Source of the DNA: Liquidambar formosana
Lineage: Eukaryota; Streptophyta; Magnoliopsida; Saxifragales; Altingiaceae
Reading direction: 5' to 3'
Length of the DNA stretch: 64,000 nucleotides
Assembly (NCBI GenBank): GCA_039720395.1
Contig: CM077831.1
Coordinates: forward strand, 4,258,003-4,322,002
The notes beneath the pieces are model-generated. The model was not told the DNA's origin. It worked only from the letters and a program-made list of their open reading frames with translations, and ran no database searches. Position numbers and translations under genes: made by a program. Below are positions 35,768-47,320 of the stretch, in pieces. Numbering within the stretch: the first letter of the stretch is position 1; the number at the start of each line of letters is the position of its first letter.

Positions 35768-35847
35768 CTCGGGTGACCACCCAGCCCCGGGCGGCTAGCC
35801 ACCTAGGCCCAGGTGGCTAGCCGCCCAGGCCCTGGTGGTCACCCGAG
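35768..35847 (+). promoter_or_regulatory. GC-rich palindromic module in solo LTR C
   Basis: The arms CTCGGGTGACC and GGTCACCCGAG are perfect complements, with nested GGCGGCTAGCC / GGTGGCTAGCC repeats. It lies about 200-280 bp upstream of the TATA box at 36045. Confidence 0.8.
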
Positions 35848-36042
35848 AGCACTTTCCTAATTGCTCTATGTTTCCTTGCTGAAGCGGATTCCTCCCTATT
35901 TTGACGTATTTGGGCTCTTTTGGACGGTTTCCTTCTAATTTTTGGTAACTTCTGAGTTACCTAAGCCCCAAGGGGGTCTGTAATAACCCTTGGATTAATT
36001 TTTAGGGTTTTAATCCTAGCCATTGGTTAATCCTAATGAAAC

Positions 36043-36052
36043 TCTATAAATA
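36043..36052 (+). promoter_or_regulatory. TATA box of solo LTR C
   Basis: CTCTATAAATAC starts at 36042-36043 in the position expected for the U3/R border region. The equivalent minus-strand boxes are at 17527-17534, 41884-41892 and 38033-38044. Confidence 0.65.
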
Positions 36053-38231
36053 CCCCCCTATGCTTCAACACAAGGGGAGCCACTTTATGCCTAAAAACCT
36101 AAGTGTTAAAGAGAGAATAAGAGAAAGAGACTTGAAGGAGAGTTGGAGTTCTTGCTGCAGCCTTGGAGAACATTGGTTCAAGTCATCCATAAGAGGAAGA
36201 GAGAGTCTCTACAGTAGCAAGGAAGCCTCTTCCTAAGGTATGCCCTACTCCTTCTTATGCTGAATATGGGTTTTCATATAGGATAGGCCTATTGCATGTT
36301 AAAGGTAGCTTTTTTATCATGTATTAACACTCTAGCTAGTTAATATACATGGAATATCTACTGTTTATCATAATTTTAGCATGCTTTAGGGCTGTCCTTT
36401 AGGTTTTTAAGCATAGGTGTGATTCTTGTGCTCCTGTTGTCCTTGTGCTAGGATTAGTGTTATTGCATGTTAGTCTTAGGGTTCTTATCATGTTTTATTG
36501 TTTTAGTTAGTTAATATGCATGATTTAGGTTCTGTTTAGGTTTATTTTAGTATGTGTGAAGTTTGTTTTGTAAGTTTTTAAGCATATTTGTGAGTTTAGG
36601 GTTGTTAGTGTCCTTGTTTTGTTTTAGTTTTCATACAGCATGATAAAGTAGGTCTTTTCATTGGTTCTTCTTCATGTTTGCTGTATATGTTTTTCATATG
36701 GAGTAAACATGATATTTTTGCATGCATGTTAGTATGTTTTAGGGTTTATATGCATGGTATGGTTCTAGGATTGTGTTAGGGCTTATGAAAGTTTGCTGTT
36801 TTTTGTTATTAGCATGCTTAGTAGATGATTTTAGGCCATAATACTATTCTGTCCAGATTTGCATGTTAGTGTTTTTGCATGGTTTTGAGCACTTGTTAGT
36901 GTTTCTTCCTAACTCTCTCTCTTCTCCCTCCTAGGGTTAGTTATTAATACAAGCCTATGGTATAATTAGAGGTTTCCTTAACCCAACAAATTCTGGTTTT
37001 TATCAAGGTTTCCATATTGTGGAGTTCTTTTTAAAATCAAACTTTCTATCAAATTCAACTCTTTTTCAAATAAGGAAACCTAGGGTTTTTACCATAGGTT
37101 TATATTAAGTCTTAACCCTATTCCTAATCGAACTACGTGGACTTTGATCCATGTATTTTGCTGCATGGTACGTAGGCGCTCTTTGTGAGGCTCAAGTCCG
37201 TTCTAGGATCCAAGCATCCTAGGCTTCTTTTTGTTTTGTTTTGTTTTTCTTTATTTTCTGTTTTTTATGTGCTTATTATGCATGGATGGATGAATAAAAT
37301 ATATGATATGCATGCAATCCTTGTGATGATATACTTGCTGATTTTTGTATGGAAAAGATCTTGATTTAGCCCAAATGAACTGAGAGACCGAAAGGGTGAC
37401 ATGGGTGCCTATAGGCTTTGCCTAGAACCTTCCCATGTCATAACTTAGCCTCCGAATCCCCGATTTCTTTGGTTTCCAAAAGATTGGTTTTTGCCTTTCC
37501 TTTTTTATGGAGTCATTCAAATTGTTTCATAAAATAAACTACTTTTAGGGTTTTCCTTGTTTCCTTTAAAAAATAAGGTGGCGACTCCTTTTTCTTTTTC
37601 AAACTTAACCCAATCCTTCTTTAATCTTTTCGTCAATCCCTCGTGGGCCTAATTTCCGGGGTTCACACCAGCCATAAACCTTATTCTAATCATGTATTTT
37701 AAGCATTAGAAGCATCAACACTTGATAAAAACATAAGCTTTGAACATGAAACAATGTTATTCTATGCAAAAAAACCCTAATTTCTAAGAAAAGAGAAAGA
37801 GGGAGAGGTACACCTATGGTGGCTGCTGTAGGGAGTCCTCCTGCTCTTATGCACTGCTGGGAATTCCTTCCTTCAAGCCTTCAAGCCAAACTCCAGCCCT
37901 CCTTCAAGCTTTCTCTCTCACTCTCTCCCTTTAAGTTTAGGTTAAACTACCCTAAGGATGGCTGTCATAGCCTCCAAGTCTCACACATGCCTCTCCCTTC
38001 AAAAATTGCCTCCCCTATTGCTAAAATGTAAGGGGGTATTTATAGGGATTGAGGGGAAACCCTCAATGGTTGGGATTAAAACCCTAGGTATTGATCCAAG
38101 GGCTCTTAGAGGTTCCCTTGGGGCTCAAGTAAGTCAAATAGGGCTGAAAATAGGGTTAAATGGCGGCTGGAGGCGAGCAAATCTGAGGAAATAGGAAGGG
38201 AGCCGCGTTAAGACTCAAAAAAGGAAAGTGG

Positions 38232-38311
38232 CTCGGGTGACCACCTGGGGCTGGGTGGCTAGCAACCTGGGCCCAGGCAGCTAGCCGCCCAGGCCTGGGT
38301 GGTCACCCGAG
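38232..38311 (-). promoter_or_regulatory. GC-rich palindromic module in solo LTR B
   Basis: The arms CTCGGGTGACC (38232) and GGTCACCCGAG (ending 38311) are perfect complements. They are about 190-270 bp upstream of the minus-strand TATA box at 38033-38044. Confidence 0.8.
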
Positions 38312-39018
38312 GCCCTATCAGCTTATGCCCATTTTTGACCCCTTCGACTTCCAAATGTGTTTCAGGGCTCAAATCAACTCCGATTTTGACGAAACGAGAG
38401 CCAAAACGACCGTGTTTCGAAGGGGAATGTAATTTGAGTCACTTGAGGGCAAAAAACCCTAGCCATGGCTGCATGGTTAGGTCCTACAAAGGCGGTTAAC
38501 CGCCATGCACCACCATCGCTTAGCTTAGGTATGCACATAGGGTTGCACCAAATGCTTCCCAATTCGAAATTCAACCTCCTTAAATACATTTGGGGATAAA
38601 ATTAAGACTAATCAAAGTCAAATGAATAGTCATGGAGTGAAAATCATGAGCCAATTCGAGCTAACCCGAAATAGGTCTCTTAACCAACCTGAGCCATATT
38701 GAGCCATTCTAATCCCAAACCTTCAATTCATCAAATTGAACCCATAAATACCTCAAATGCATCCACATGGACTCCAATTGGCAACTTGGAGATCATTTCA
38801 AGGTCAAATGGAAAGTTTGTGACCTAAAAGACGATTATGCCCCTCAAGTCACAAAAGTTCTTATTAACCCTCAAGATCAACTCCAAATCGAACCAAAATT
38901 CATACACATCATCCTTAGGACCCTAAAAACTCAATGCAAAAGACTAGACTCAAAAAGGAAACAAAAAGACACATGAAATGAAAAACCCTAGCTAAGGTGG
39001 CAAAAATGGGGTGTGACA

Positions 39019-39205
39019 CCTGGGCAGTGTGGTCAAGCTTTTCCATGATAGCTTTCAAAGTGGCCTCAAGGTTGAAACCCCGGTTGCTAGTTCTTTCCTC
39101 GGCCATATTTGACTCAATGACAGAATCAGTACTGACTAGGCACCCTTGTTGATTATGGATCCAAGCCAGCACGTCTCTCCCTCTAACATAGGGGCAAACA
39201 CTCAA
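39019..39205 (-). pseudogene. N-terminal gag of element A
   Basis: MAEERTSNRGFNLEATLKAI is encoded from an ATG at 39106. The upstream in-frame ATG at 39205 (MSVCPYVRG) is also possible; I prefer 39106 because the MAEERT start with an amphipathic AIMEKLDHTAQ helix is the more gag-like. The frame continues on the far side of the nested solo LTR. Confidence 0.7.
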
Positions 39206-39856
39206 TTTTTCAGCCTAAGGGCCCATCCTAAGCTTCCATAATTATCTCAAAATTTTTACAACGTACACCCTTAATTAGTTCTCTTAACCAATTACCCTTG
39301 CGGAGGTCATGGGGAAGGGTACGTATTAAGGATGTAAGATGTAAAGTTTCCTTCAATTACCCACTCAATCAACAAAGCATAGCAACACATCACAAACACG
39401 GTAACATATCATCACAACAATGTGTGTGCATATAGGTGATCCAACGGTGTCCTAGAAGGCCCATTACATGCAATTCTTTCTTTTAAGAGGGTAGGCTAGG
39501 GTCCTCAACTTTGCTTGTATCAATCTTTATACCTAACCATATATGACATCAGGAATGCCGCATGGGTCCAGCAGTACGTGATTGATTCATTTGATATACC
39601 CAAGGGCAAGCCCAAGGGTACTTGGCAAGAGAGGTTTGATAGCTTCACCCAACACATGGAATCAGGAAAACCAAGGTCGAACTAGGCTATCAGTTGGCAA
39701 GGATACATCGAGGGACAATCGAGTGATCATGCAACAATTGCACACACAATGCAATAAATGAAAGCACACAATCAAGCGGATGCAAGTGATTGATTTTATT
39801 AAATAATAAAGAAATTAATTTAGCCCAATCAAATTAAATGAGTCTAGCCCTCAATA
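39206..39856 (-). other. Untranslated leader of element A
   Basis: This sequence between the primer-binding site and gag has no clear frame. It contains short CA-rich stretches (39360-39430). Nothing else is recognised. Confidence 0.55.
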
Positions 39857-39874
39857 TCCCTAGCAGAGTCGCCA
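39857..39874 (-). other. Primer-binding site of element A
   Basis: On the minus strand, three bases after the LTR end, TGGCGACTCTGCTAGGGA begins with TGG, complementary to a tRNA CCA end. It resembles the tRNA-Arg-type site reported for Ogre/Tat elements. The exact tRNA was not verified. Confidence 0.75.
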
Positions 39875-39877
39875 AAC

Positions 39878-42871
39878 TGTGAACCCCAGAAAACGGCCCA
39901 CAAGGGTTTTGGCAAAATATAGGAGCGAATTTAAAAGACAACAAACGAAAAGGAGTTGCCACCTCATTTTTTTAAGGAAAAGAGGAAAACCATAAAAATG
40001 TTTTATTTTCAAAACCACATGACTCCATTAAAGGAAAAGCAAAGTCCTTGAAACCAGAAAATTGGATTCGGGGGCTAAGTTACGACGTGGGAAGGTTCTA
40101 GGCAAAGCCCATAGGCACCCACCTCGCCCGAGTTGGTCTCTTAATATGATTGGGCTAACTTAAGATCTTTTTCACTCAAATATCATCATATATCATCACA
40201 AGGCAGCATGCATAACATATATTCCATCCAATCATCCATGCACAATCAAACAAATAAAACAAAACAGAAAAAGAAGAAAAGAGAAGAAAAAAACCTAGGA
40301 TACTTGGATCCTAGAATGGACTTGAGCCTCAAAAAGAGTGCCTACGTACCATGCAGCGAAATACATAGATCAAAGTCCACGTAGTTCGAAAAGAATAGGG
40401 TTAAACCCTAATAGAGAGTTATGGTAAACCTTAGGTTTCCTTCCATTGCGACTTTCAAAGACAAATGATTCTCAATCAAAATTCAGTAAAAAATAAACTC
40501 TTTTTGAAAAAGGGGTGGAAAGAACCCTAGGATTTACCATATCCCTCTATTAGAGAATGACCCTAGGAAGGAGAAGAGAAAAGAAAGTAAGGAAAAGTGA
40601 ATTAGGGCACTTCATACCCTACTTACTTGAGTGCAAATGCTCCAAGCATTAGCAATTTCAAGTAATAGCAGCCCTATTTGCAATAGGACAAGCATTGTAC
40701 CTATTTGCACCCTTACAAGTGCACAAAACCATGCAAGAAGAATGATATACTAATCTAGACAGAACCATGACAAGGCCAAAAATTATCCATTTATCATGCA
40801 AACAACAAGAATAATGAATAACTAAGGACCCCAACTCAATCCTACATGCAATGACCTGACTAACATGCATAAAAAACCTACCAAAGACACTCTAACAATC
40901 ACGAGAGACTCTAACAATATCAATAAACATGATAGCAAAGCCTATTCTAACTAAAAAGATGATATTTTATGTAAAATATAAAAATAGGCCTCCCTACGGC
41001 GAGCTTTCTTAAGCAAAATTATCCTAAGATAATTTCACATAAAAAAGTCACTATAGGGAGGTGCAATCATCATATCCTACATAAAATATATATACTAGAA
41101 CACAACAGAAGCGATTTCATGCTTAAACACATCACAGAAAGCTCTCATGCAAAACCTTACTTAACGAAAAGGATAATTATCCTTAGAAAAGGATAACATC
41201 TCCAAAAACCCTATAAAATCTACTATATGAATGCAAACCTAGCATGGTTCAACTATATGCAGCATATATAGAATGACTATGATGAGAACTACTCACAGAG
41301 TTAAGCTAAGTATACTGTATGAAATTTGTGTGATTTTAGGGTTATCGAAACCCTAATCTCACAACTATGCATAAAAACCTATAAAAAGACTCTAACACAT
41401 GCTCAAATCATCATAAACATCATTTATATCATATATATTAACTAGCAGGAGCATCAACTTATGATAATTATCACAGCAACCTAAACAGGTGAACTATGCA
41501 TGATTTAAGAGGATAGAAAGAGTAACGCTTTCAAATCCTTGGTAAACCCAGGATTATCAAGCATATAAAGCCATAAATCATCTCAAAATCATTCATAACA
41601 CATCATAAAAGCATTGAACTATCCTAACATGTGGAGTTATATCATGCACTAGAACTATTATAGAAGAAGAAGAAGAAGGAGAAGGAGAAAACCCATATTC
41701 AGCATTTAAAAGAAGTGCTTACCTCTTGTAGAATCTTCCTTGTCTTCAAACTCCTTGTTCTCTTGCTTGCTTATGGTTGAAGAGCCTCCTCTTGGTGTCC
41801 TTCTAGCTCTCCAAACTCGTAGCTTCCTCTCTCTCTCAGTGTAAAGTGCAATTAACCTCCCCCTATGTGCTGAATATCATGTCTTTTATATAGAGAACTG
41901 ACCTCCTAAACCAATGACTAAGATTAATTCATTAGATAATGATCCTAGGGCTCTTAGAGACTCTCTTGGTGCTCAAACAACTCAAACTTACACAATCCTA
42001 AGAGAAAACAAGTTGTAATGGCGGAGGAAACCATCAAAAGAGGGAGATAGAGTCAGAATTTTAGTTGAAGATGGAGTCTCTCGGGTGACCAACTAGGCCT
42101 GGACGATTAGTCGTCTGGGCTTGGACGGCTGACCATCCAGCCCCGGATGGTTACCTGAGGGTCCTCCCCATTTTACTCTGGTTTTGACTCCTACTTGCTT
42201 CAAGAGTCTTTCAGGGGTCAAATTAAGTCCGATTTTGACGAAATAAAAGCCAAAATGACCGTATTTCAATGGGGAACACATTTTGAAGCATTTTAGGACA
42301 AAAAATCCTCAACCATGGGTGCATGGTTAGGTTTTACAAAGGTGGTTAACCATGGTGCCTCACCGTCGCTAAGCTAGGTTTACACACAAGGTCGAACCAA
42401 ATGCTTTCCCAATCGAAATTCGATCTTTGTAAACATACCTAGGATGTAAATAAAGCCCAATTGAAGTTAAATGAGAGAAAATTGGTTGGGTCTTGTGAGT
42501 CAATTTGAGTAAACCAAGAAAAGGTCTTTTAGCAAACCCGAACCATTATGAGCCGAATTGATCTTAAACCATCAGTTCATGAAATTGAACCTATATATAG
42601 GCTCCATGCAACCATATGAACTCGAGGGAATGAATGACTCGGGATTCATTTCAAGGTCAAATAGAAAATATACAGCTTAAAAGACGATTATGTCCTTAAA
42701 GTCGCAAAAGTTCTTATTGACTATTGAAATGAACTCCAAATCACTTCAAAATTCATACGCATGATATTTAGTGCCATGGAAACTCAATGCAAAAGACTAG
42801 ACTAAAAAAGAACTCAAAATCCTACATGAAATGATATGTCCTAGCTAAGGTGACAAAAATGGGGTGTGACA
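39878..42871 (-). repeat. 5' LTR of element A, complete, 2,994 bp
   Basis: It begins (in minus sense) TGTCACACCCC at 42871 and ends GGGGTTCACA at 39878. The minus-strand TATA box is at 41884-41892. Compared with the 3' LTR remnant it differs at roughly 5% of sampled positions, mostly transitions. No coding content. Confidence 0.93.
42080..42159 (-). promoter_or_regulatory. GC-rich palindromic module in the 5' LTR
   Basis: CTCGGGTGACC (42080) and GGTTACCTGAG (ending 42159) form the arms. Compared with the 3' LTR copy, several CpGs have become TpG or CpA (ACGGTTAGCCGT is ACGATTAGTCGT). Confidence 0.75.
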
Positions 42872-43491
42872 CTACCCTTTTTCGACAATCTACTAATGAA
42901 AGTGTTTGCCTTCTCTATTGCGTAGGCAGCTATAGGAGGTATCGATCTTAAGAAAGTGTTTCCATAATAATTATGTACGTGCTTATTCTGCGGTTCCAGC
43001 AAAAGCTCCAAATGTTCTGCCTTCCACAACTCAAGCATTTTCAAAAAAGAAAAAAAAAAGTTCTCAAAAATTGCTAATGTGAGGATCGAAGAGAAATAAG
43101 CAAATACCTTTTAGGAACAAATTGACACATAAGAGAGTAGTGCCATTTTTTTAGTAAAAAGCTAGCATTAAGATTTCAGCAACAAAAACATTTAAAAAAA
43201 CTGGAAGAATGGAAAAAGGGAGTTTGGATTTGAAATTTCGGTCTTACCAGGCCTACAATACCTATAAGGGGGGATTGAATAGATATTATGTGTAAATCTT
43301 ACCCAATTTTGATTTCAAGTTAATTAATTTCTTTTGCCATAAGTAATCAATCACACAGCAAGTATAAAAGTAATAAACAATAGCATAAGAAATTTTTTAT
43401 GTGGAAAACCCTAGATGGGAAAAACCACGGTACCTTATACAGTTGAAGTAAATATACTATAAAATCAACGAGTACAAGACACACTTACAGA
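42872..43491. other. Flank of element A: possible exon fragment and LTR-like repeat
   Basis: Minus-strand text at 43044-42880 (ELWKAEHLELLLEPQNKHVH, LRSIPPIAAYAIEKANTF) reads like a real exon piece, but I cannot place it in a family. From about 43225 there is repeat-like sequence (ATAAGGGGGGATTGAAT; AAACCCTAGATGGGAAAAACC). It probably continues at 59715-60119 beyond CACTA-2 as a minus-orientation LTR. Confidence 0.35.
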
Positions 43492-44560
43492 CACTACAAG
43501 AAAAACCATCTATTGCAACGGTAAAAGTCGTTGCGATAACCTCAAAGTCGTTGTAATAAATACCTATTGCAACGACAACACTACCGTTGCGATCCGTTGC
43601 AAAAACCTCTATGGTAATAGGTTATTGCAACAACAAATATCGATGCAATACCAATTTCGTTGCAATACACCTCCATTTAATGCAACGGTTTTATTGTTGC
43701 AATCAATTTTTGTTTCATTGCGAAAAAATATTGCAACAATATTATTGTGGCAATATACCTAAAAATAACAATATTTTTAATTAAAAATATTCTTTATCGC
43801 AACGACTTCAGCGTTGCAATAAGGTATTGCAACAATTCTTGTCGTGGCAATAACTTATTACTACAACCTTTCCCGTTGCAAGAAAGAATTATTTTAATTA
43901 AAAATATTATTTATCGCAACGACTTTAGTGTTGCAATAAGGTATTGCAACAATTCTTGTCGTAGCAATACAATTCTTGTCGTAGCAATAACTTATTGCTA
44001 TGCTCATTCCCGTTGCAAAAAAGAATTATTTTAATTAAAAATATTATTTATCGCAACGACTTCGGCGTTGCAATATGTTATTGCAACATTCCTTCCCGTG
44101 GCGATAACTTATTGCTACAACCTTTCCCGTTGTAAGAAAGAATTATTTTAATTAAAAATATTATTTATCGCAACGACTTTGGCATTGCAATAAGATATTG
44201 CAACAATTCTTTTCGTGGCAATAACTTATTACTATGCTCATTCCCGTTGCAAAAAAGAATTATTTTAAGTAAAAATATTATTTATCGCAACGACTTCGGC
44301 GTCGCAATACGTTATTGCAACAATCCTTCCCGTGGCGATAACTTATTGCTACAACCTTTCCTGTTGCAAGAAAGAATTATTTTAATTAAAAATATTATTT
44401 ATTGCAAGAACTTTGGCGTTGCAATAAGGTATTGCTACAATCATTCCCGTGGCAATAACTTATTGGTACGACCTTTCCCGTTGCAAGAAAGAATTATTTT
44501 AATTAAAAATATTATTTATCACAACGACTTTGCCGTTGCAATAACTTATATATATATATA
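43492..44560. repeat. Left subterminal array of CACTA-2
   Basis: Repeats of ATTGCAACGR / CGTTGCAATA run through the region. From about 43760 they form a higher-order tandem array of about seven units of 115-137 bp, each containing ATTATTTTAATTAAAAATATT then TTATCGCAACGACTT. A (TA)n tract at 44549-44564 ends it. Apparent frames across it are repeat artefacts. Confidence 0.9.
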
Positions 44561-45801
44561 TATATTTTTTAAATAGAAATCTATCTTTTTCATGGTGACT
44601 TATACCTGTACCCTATTTAAGGTAATGAAACCATCCAAAATATGATATCTCTCCCAAACTTATCCAAATTAATTCAAACCCAAACTTTAAACATTCATTT
44701 AACTAATGAAGCCATCCAAAATATCAACGTTCCAAAATGTGATTACAAATTGAAAATAAATCAACAAAGATATTAAAGCATCCATATCACTATATTAAAA
44801 GTTTCAAGCTTTAACCTTTTCCAAAATGTCATTACAAATTAAAGTTTCAAGCTTCAAGCTTCAACCTTCCAAAATGTCATTACAAATTTTGAAGTAAATC
44901 AACAAAGATACTAAAAGCATCCAAAATGCAAAAATTCCAGCTGATTAGCAGCCATTTACTCCAAAGATACTAAAGCATCCAAAATGCAAGAAATTCCAGC
45001 TAATTAGCAACAATCTACTCTTGTAAAACATTGCAAAGAAACAAAGAAAATTAGAAAGTGAGAGGGAGAGACTAACTAAAAGAGAATCAAATATTCAGAC
45101 AATGGTATTTCCTCAATGAATTGCATATGGCAACTGCTATTAATTTAAGATTCAGATCCAGACCCATTTTATATTGGACTTGGAAAAATGACAATATCTC
45201 CAATTTTATTTTATTTTTTATATTTCACCAATCATATATCATACGGATTGTCTAGTTAGGTCAATGAGTCAACCTATTCGAAACCCATAAGCTGGATAAA
45301 TTCTTCCTTTGTGAATAAGTTAGGTTTTATAAGATTTAAAAGTGTACTAGGATTTAAGAAGAACCAAAGAAAAACTGTTAGAAGTTCATGGAAAGCATTT
45401 AAGTAATAAGATTAGGAACTAGAAAGCATCTTGAATGATCATCATCCCTTCTACAATGAAAGAAGCTTCTACTACTATCAATAATGTGGTTCAGGGTACT
45501 AGAAATATGATCATAACTTTCCAAGCCTATGTAGAAGGGAAATGATCAATCAATATATTACAAGGTCTTAGCTAGGCATAGTTATCAAAAGTGGGCTTCA
45601 TTCATGTCTTCATGATCTATTAAATGCATAGCAATTCTAAAATACATATGCAAGTAGGAAAAAAAAAAAAACTAATTCAGTGACTTAAAAAGTTCAAGTA
45701 GCAGCTCAAGAGGTAAATTACAATAACAAAGAAAAGAGTACAAAAACCCACAAGTTATAGAATAGAAGAAGAATATCAAAATACACAGAATTTCTTTTCC
45801 C

Positions 45802-45833
<32 letters not shown>

Positions 45834-46874
45834 TACCATATTTCTCAATACTGTCAAAGAGCTTCACTATATCATTTTTTAAAGTACCAATCTGCCAAAG
45901 ATAAGAAAATATAAGACAAAATATAGAACCCTTCACAGAAACAATTGATGCAAGCATATTTAAAGCAAGAAAAACCAGTATAACCATAGACAAATTATAG
46001 ACGATAGAGAGTACATGACACCACTCCCGATCCTTGAAACAATCCCCATTTCCAAATGCTCAACGTCTACCCCAAACTTGAAACCTGAAACAATACCTTG
46101 TTTCTATGCTCCTCGGGTGTTCCTTTCTCTCCCTCACCTCTCCACAAATCTCCTATGAAACCCTCACAAACTCATCTCTCTTGTAAGCCTCAACTAATAG
46201 CTTATACCTAGCTTATACTATTTTTAGCTTATATATATTGATCAGCATAGAGACATGAGACTAGATATTGATAACATGTCATACGAGGTTTGTTATGATT
46301 TTCGATAGTGTTATGGTTTAATTTGCATTTAATTTTTTGAAAATATTTTTCTTATGTTCTCCCATTATATTTTTCTTCTTGGCTTCTAGTTTTTATGACG
46401 TGTATCTCAATTTTGTTTGAAAAATTTATTACTAACATGGAGATTTTAGTTGAAAACTTAATAATATAAACAATGAAGCAGGGCCTGTTTGGTTGTCCTA
46501 TGGAGATTGGATCACTCCATTGTATTTTGCATAGCATTAAAGGTACAAATCCATCATCTTGAATGGGGCCATGAGTAAAAGAAATTTGGATCCATCAGCT
46601 TCATTGATGTTATAAGACCAAGCTAGGATTCATATAATGTTGCTCAGATTTTTTAGTGTCATTAAAGATTATGGATTCCATTCCCTTAGATTCCCTATTC
46701 AGAACAAAGGATTTGTTAACCAAATTATAAGCAGAACATGATTAAACAATTCAATTTTTGTGGGACGTTCAAACAAGCTTTTATTGATAGGTTTAGAACT
46801 AACATTGTTTTATCCGGTAAAATGTGATATTTAGCCATTCTTACCTTACCTTACTCTATTTTAATGCTACATGA
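44561..46874. other. CACTA-2 interior, one candidate captured exon on the minus strand
   Basis: Minus-strand 45891-45837 has a textbook acceptor (TTTGGCAG) and donor (ATG|GTATGT) around a 55-bp exon reading IGTLKNDIVKLFDSIEKYG. I do not recognise the family. Near-duplicate blocks with CCAAAATGTCATTACAAATT lie at 44822 and 44872, and with GATACTAAAGCATCCAAAATGC at 44906 and 44966. A poly-A run is at 45802-45826. The remainder shows nothing coding. Confidence 0.35.
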
Positions 46875-47040
46875 CAAGAATTATTAGCTCTAGAGGAGAG
46901 GATGGGTAACGTGAGCACAGCTCTAACTGAAGAAACGGTGGCGAAATGCCTTAAGAGGAGCATCTATGAAACTACACCTCCAAAAGTAGGAACCATGGGC
47001 TTTGGCAGAGAAGATAATGATGTCAAATGCATTATCTGCG
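46875..47040 (+). pseudogene. Captured exon of a RING-H2 E3 ubiquitin ligase gene (MBR/HIP1/BIG BROTHER-like)
   Basis: The plus-strand frame from 46875 reads QELLALEERMGNVSTALTEE, then KCLKRSIYETTPP and DVKCIICE, ending at ICEG|GT-like donor position 47040/47042; if unspliced it stops at TGA 47052. Plant RING-H2 ligases of the MBR/HIP1 type have SYEELLALEERIGTVSTALSEE ... KCLKRSIY ... DVKCSICQEE just before and at the start of the RING. Only the first two zinc-binding cysteines are present (CIIC). The rest of the RING is absent. It lies inside CACTA-2 and reads plus. Confidence 0.72.
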
Positions 47041-47320
47041 AGGTCTTCCTATGATCACTTTTAAGTTTTTCCCTATGATTTGTTTTGTAATGTCCTCGAT
47101 TTTCCTATGGAATCAAAGTCCCTGCCCGTGCTGCTGAAGGAATTGACACAAGGGTGTACAACACTAACTAAACACTAAGGACCACCGACCTCATCTGGTA
47201 AAACACCAGATTAGTGTTTAAAAATCATTTCAAATCTTTTTCAATATTTCTTTATTTATAAAAATGGTTTTGAAAAAGATTTTTTTTTTTTTTTTGCTTA
47301 TGAGGTTTTTCGGGCAAAGG

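Larger units (their letters stand above)
35058..37667 (+). mobile_element. Solo LTR C inside solo LTR B, opposite orientation, TSD CCAGC
   Basis: It starts TGTCACACCCC at 35058 and ends GGGGTTCACA at 37667, with CCAGC at 35053-35057 and 37668-37672. It is 2,610 bp long. It has the GC-rich palindrome at 35768, TATAAA at 36045-36050, and then a region of repeated GCATG/TTAGG-like words (36290-36900) that mirrors the region at 34080-34950 of LTR B on the other strand. No coding sequence. Confidence 0.93.
33153..39018 (-). mobile_element. Solo LTR B inserted in gag, TSD CCTGG, itself interrupted
   Basis: It runs from TGTGGACCCTG (33153) to GGGGTGTGACA (39018), the two ends of a minus-orientation LTR of the TGTCACACCCC family. 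It is flanked by CCTGG at 33148-33152 and 39019-39023. Removing it with one CCTGG restores a continuous gag frame. Without the nested LTR it is about 3.25 kb, somewhat longer than the 2.99 kb LTR of element A, so it is a related but separate family member. A minus-strand TATA box (CCTATAAATACC, rc of 38033-38044) and the GC-rich palindrome at 38232-38311 are present. No internal retroelement region remains, so recombination between two LTRs is inferred. Confidence 0.9.
16744..42871 (-). mobile_element. Element A: giant Tat/Ogre-like Ty3-gypsy LTR retrotransposon, nested insertions
   Basis: Matching LTRs in the same orientation lie at 16744-18508 (3' LTR, cut by CACTA-1) and 39878-42871 (5' LTR). 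Both end in the minus-strand signature TGTCACACCCCATTTT, and the 5' LTR ends GGGGTTCACA. A primer-binding site follows the 5' LTR, and gag, protease, RT, RNase H and integrase remnants run in that order leftward. Removing the Mutator-like element and the nested solo LTRs leaves about 18.8 kb in the window, roughly 20 kb with the missing LTR part. This size, the extra antisense genes and the tandem repeats between pol and the 3' LTR fit the Tat/Ogre lineage. A sampled LTR stretch of about 270 bp shows about 13 differences, so the insertion is not recent. Flank bases after 42871 are CTACC, the presumed TSD; its partner is outside the window. Confidence 0.9.

Noticed and set aside
43747..44576. 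Repeated frames with IILIKNIIYRNDFSVAIRYC-like text
   Set aside because: Subterminal tandem repeats of CACTA-2 read in one frame, not a protein family.
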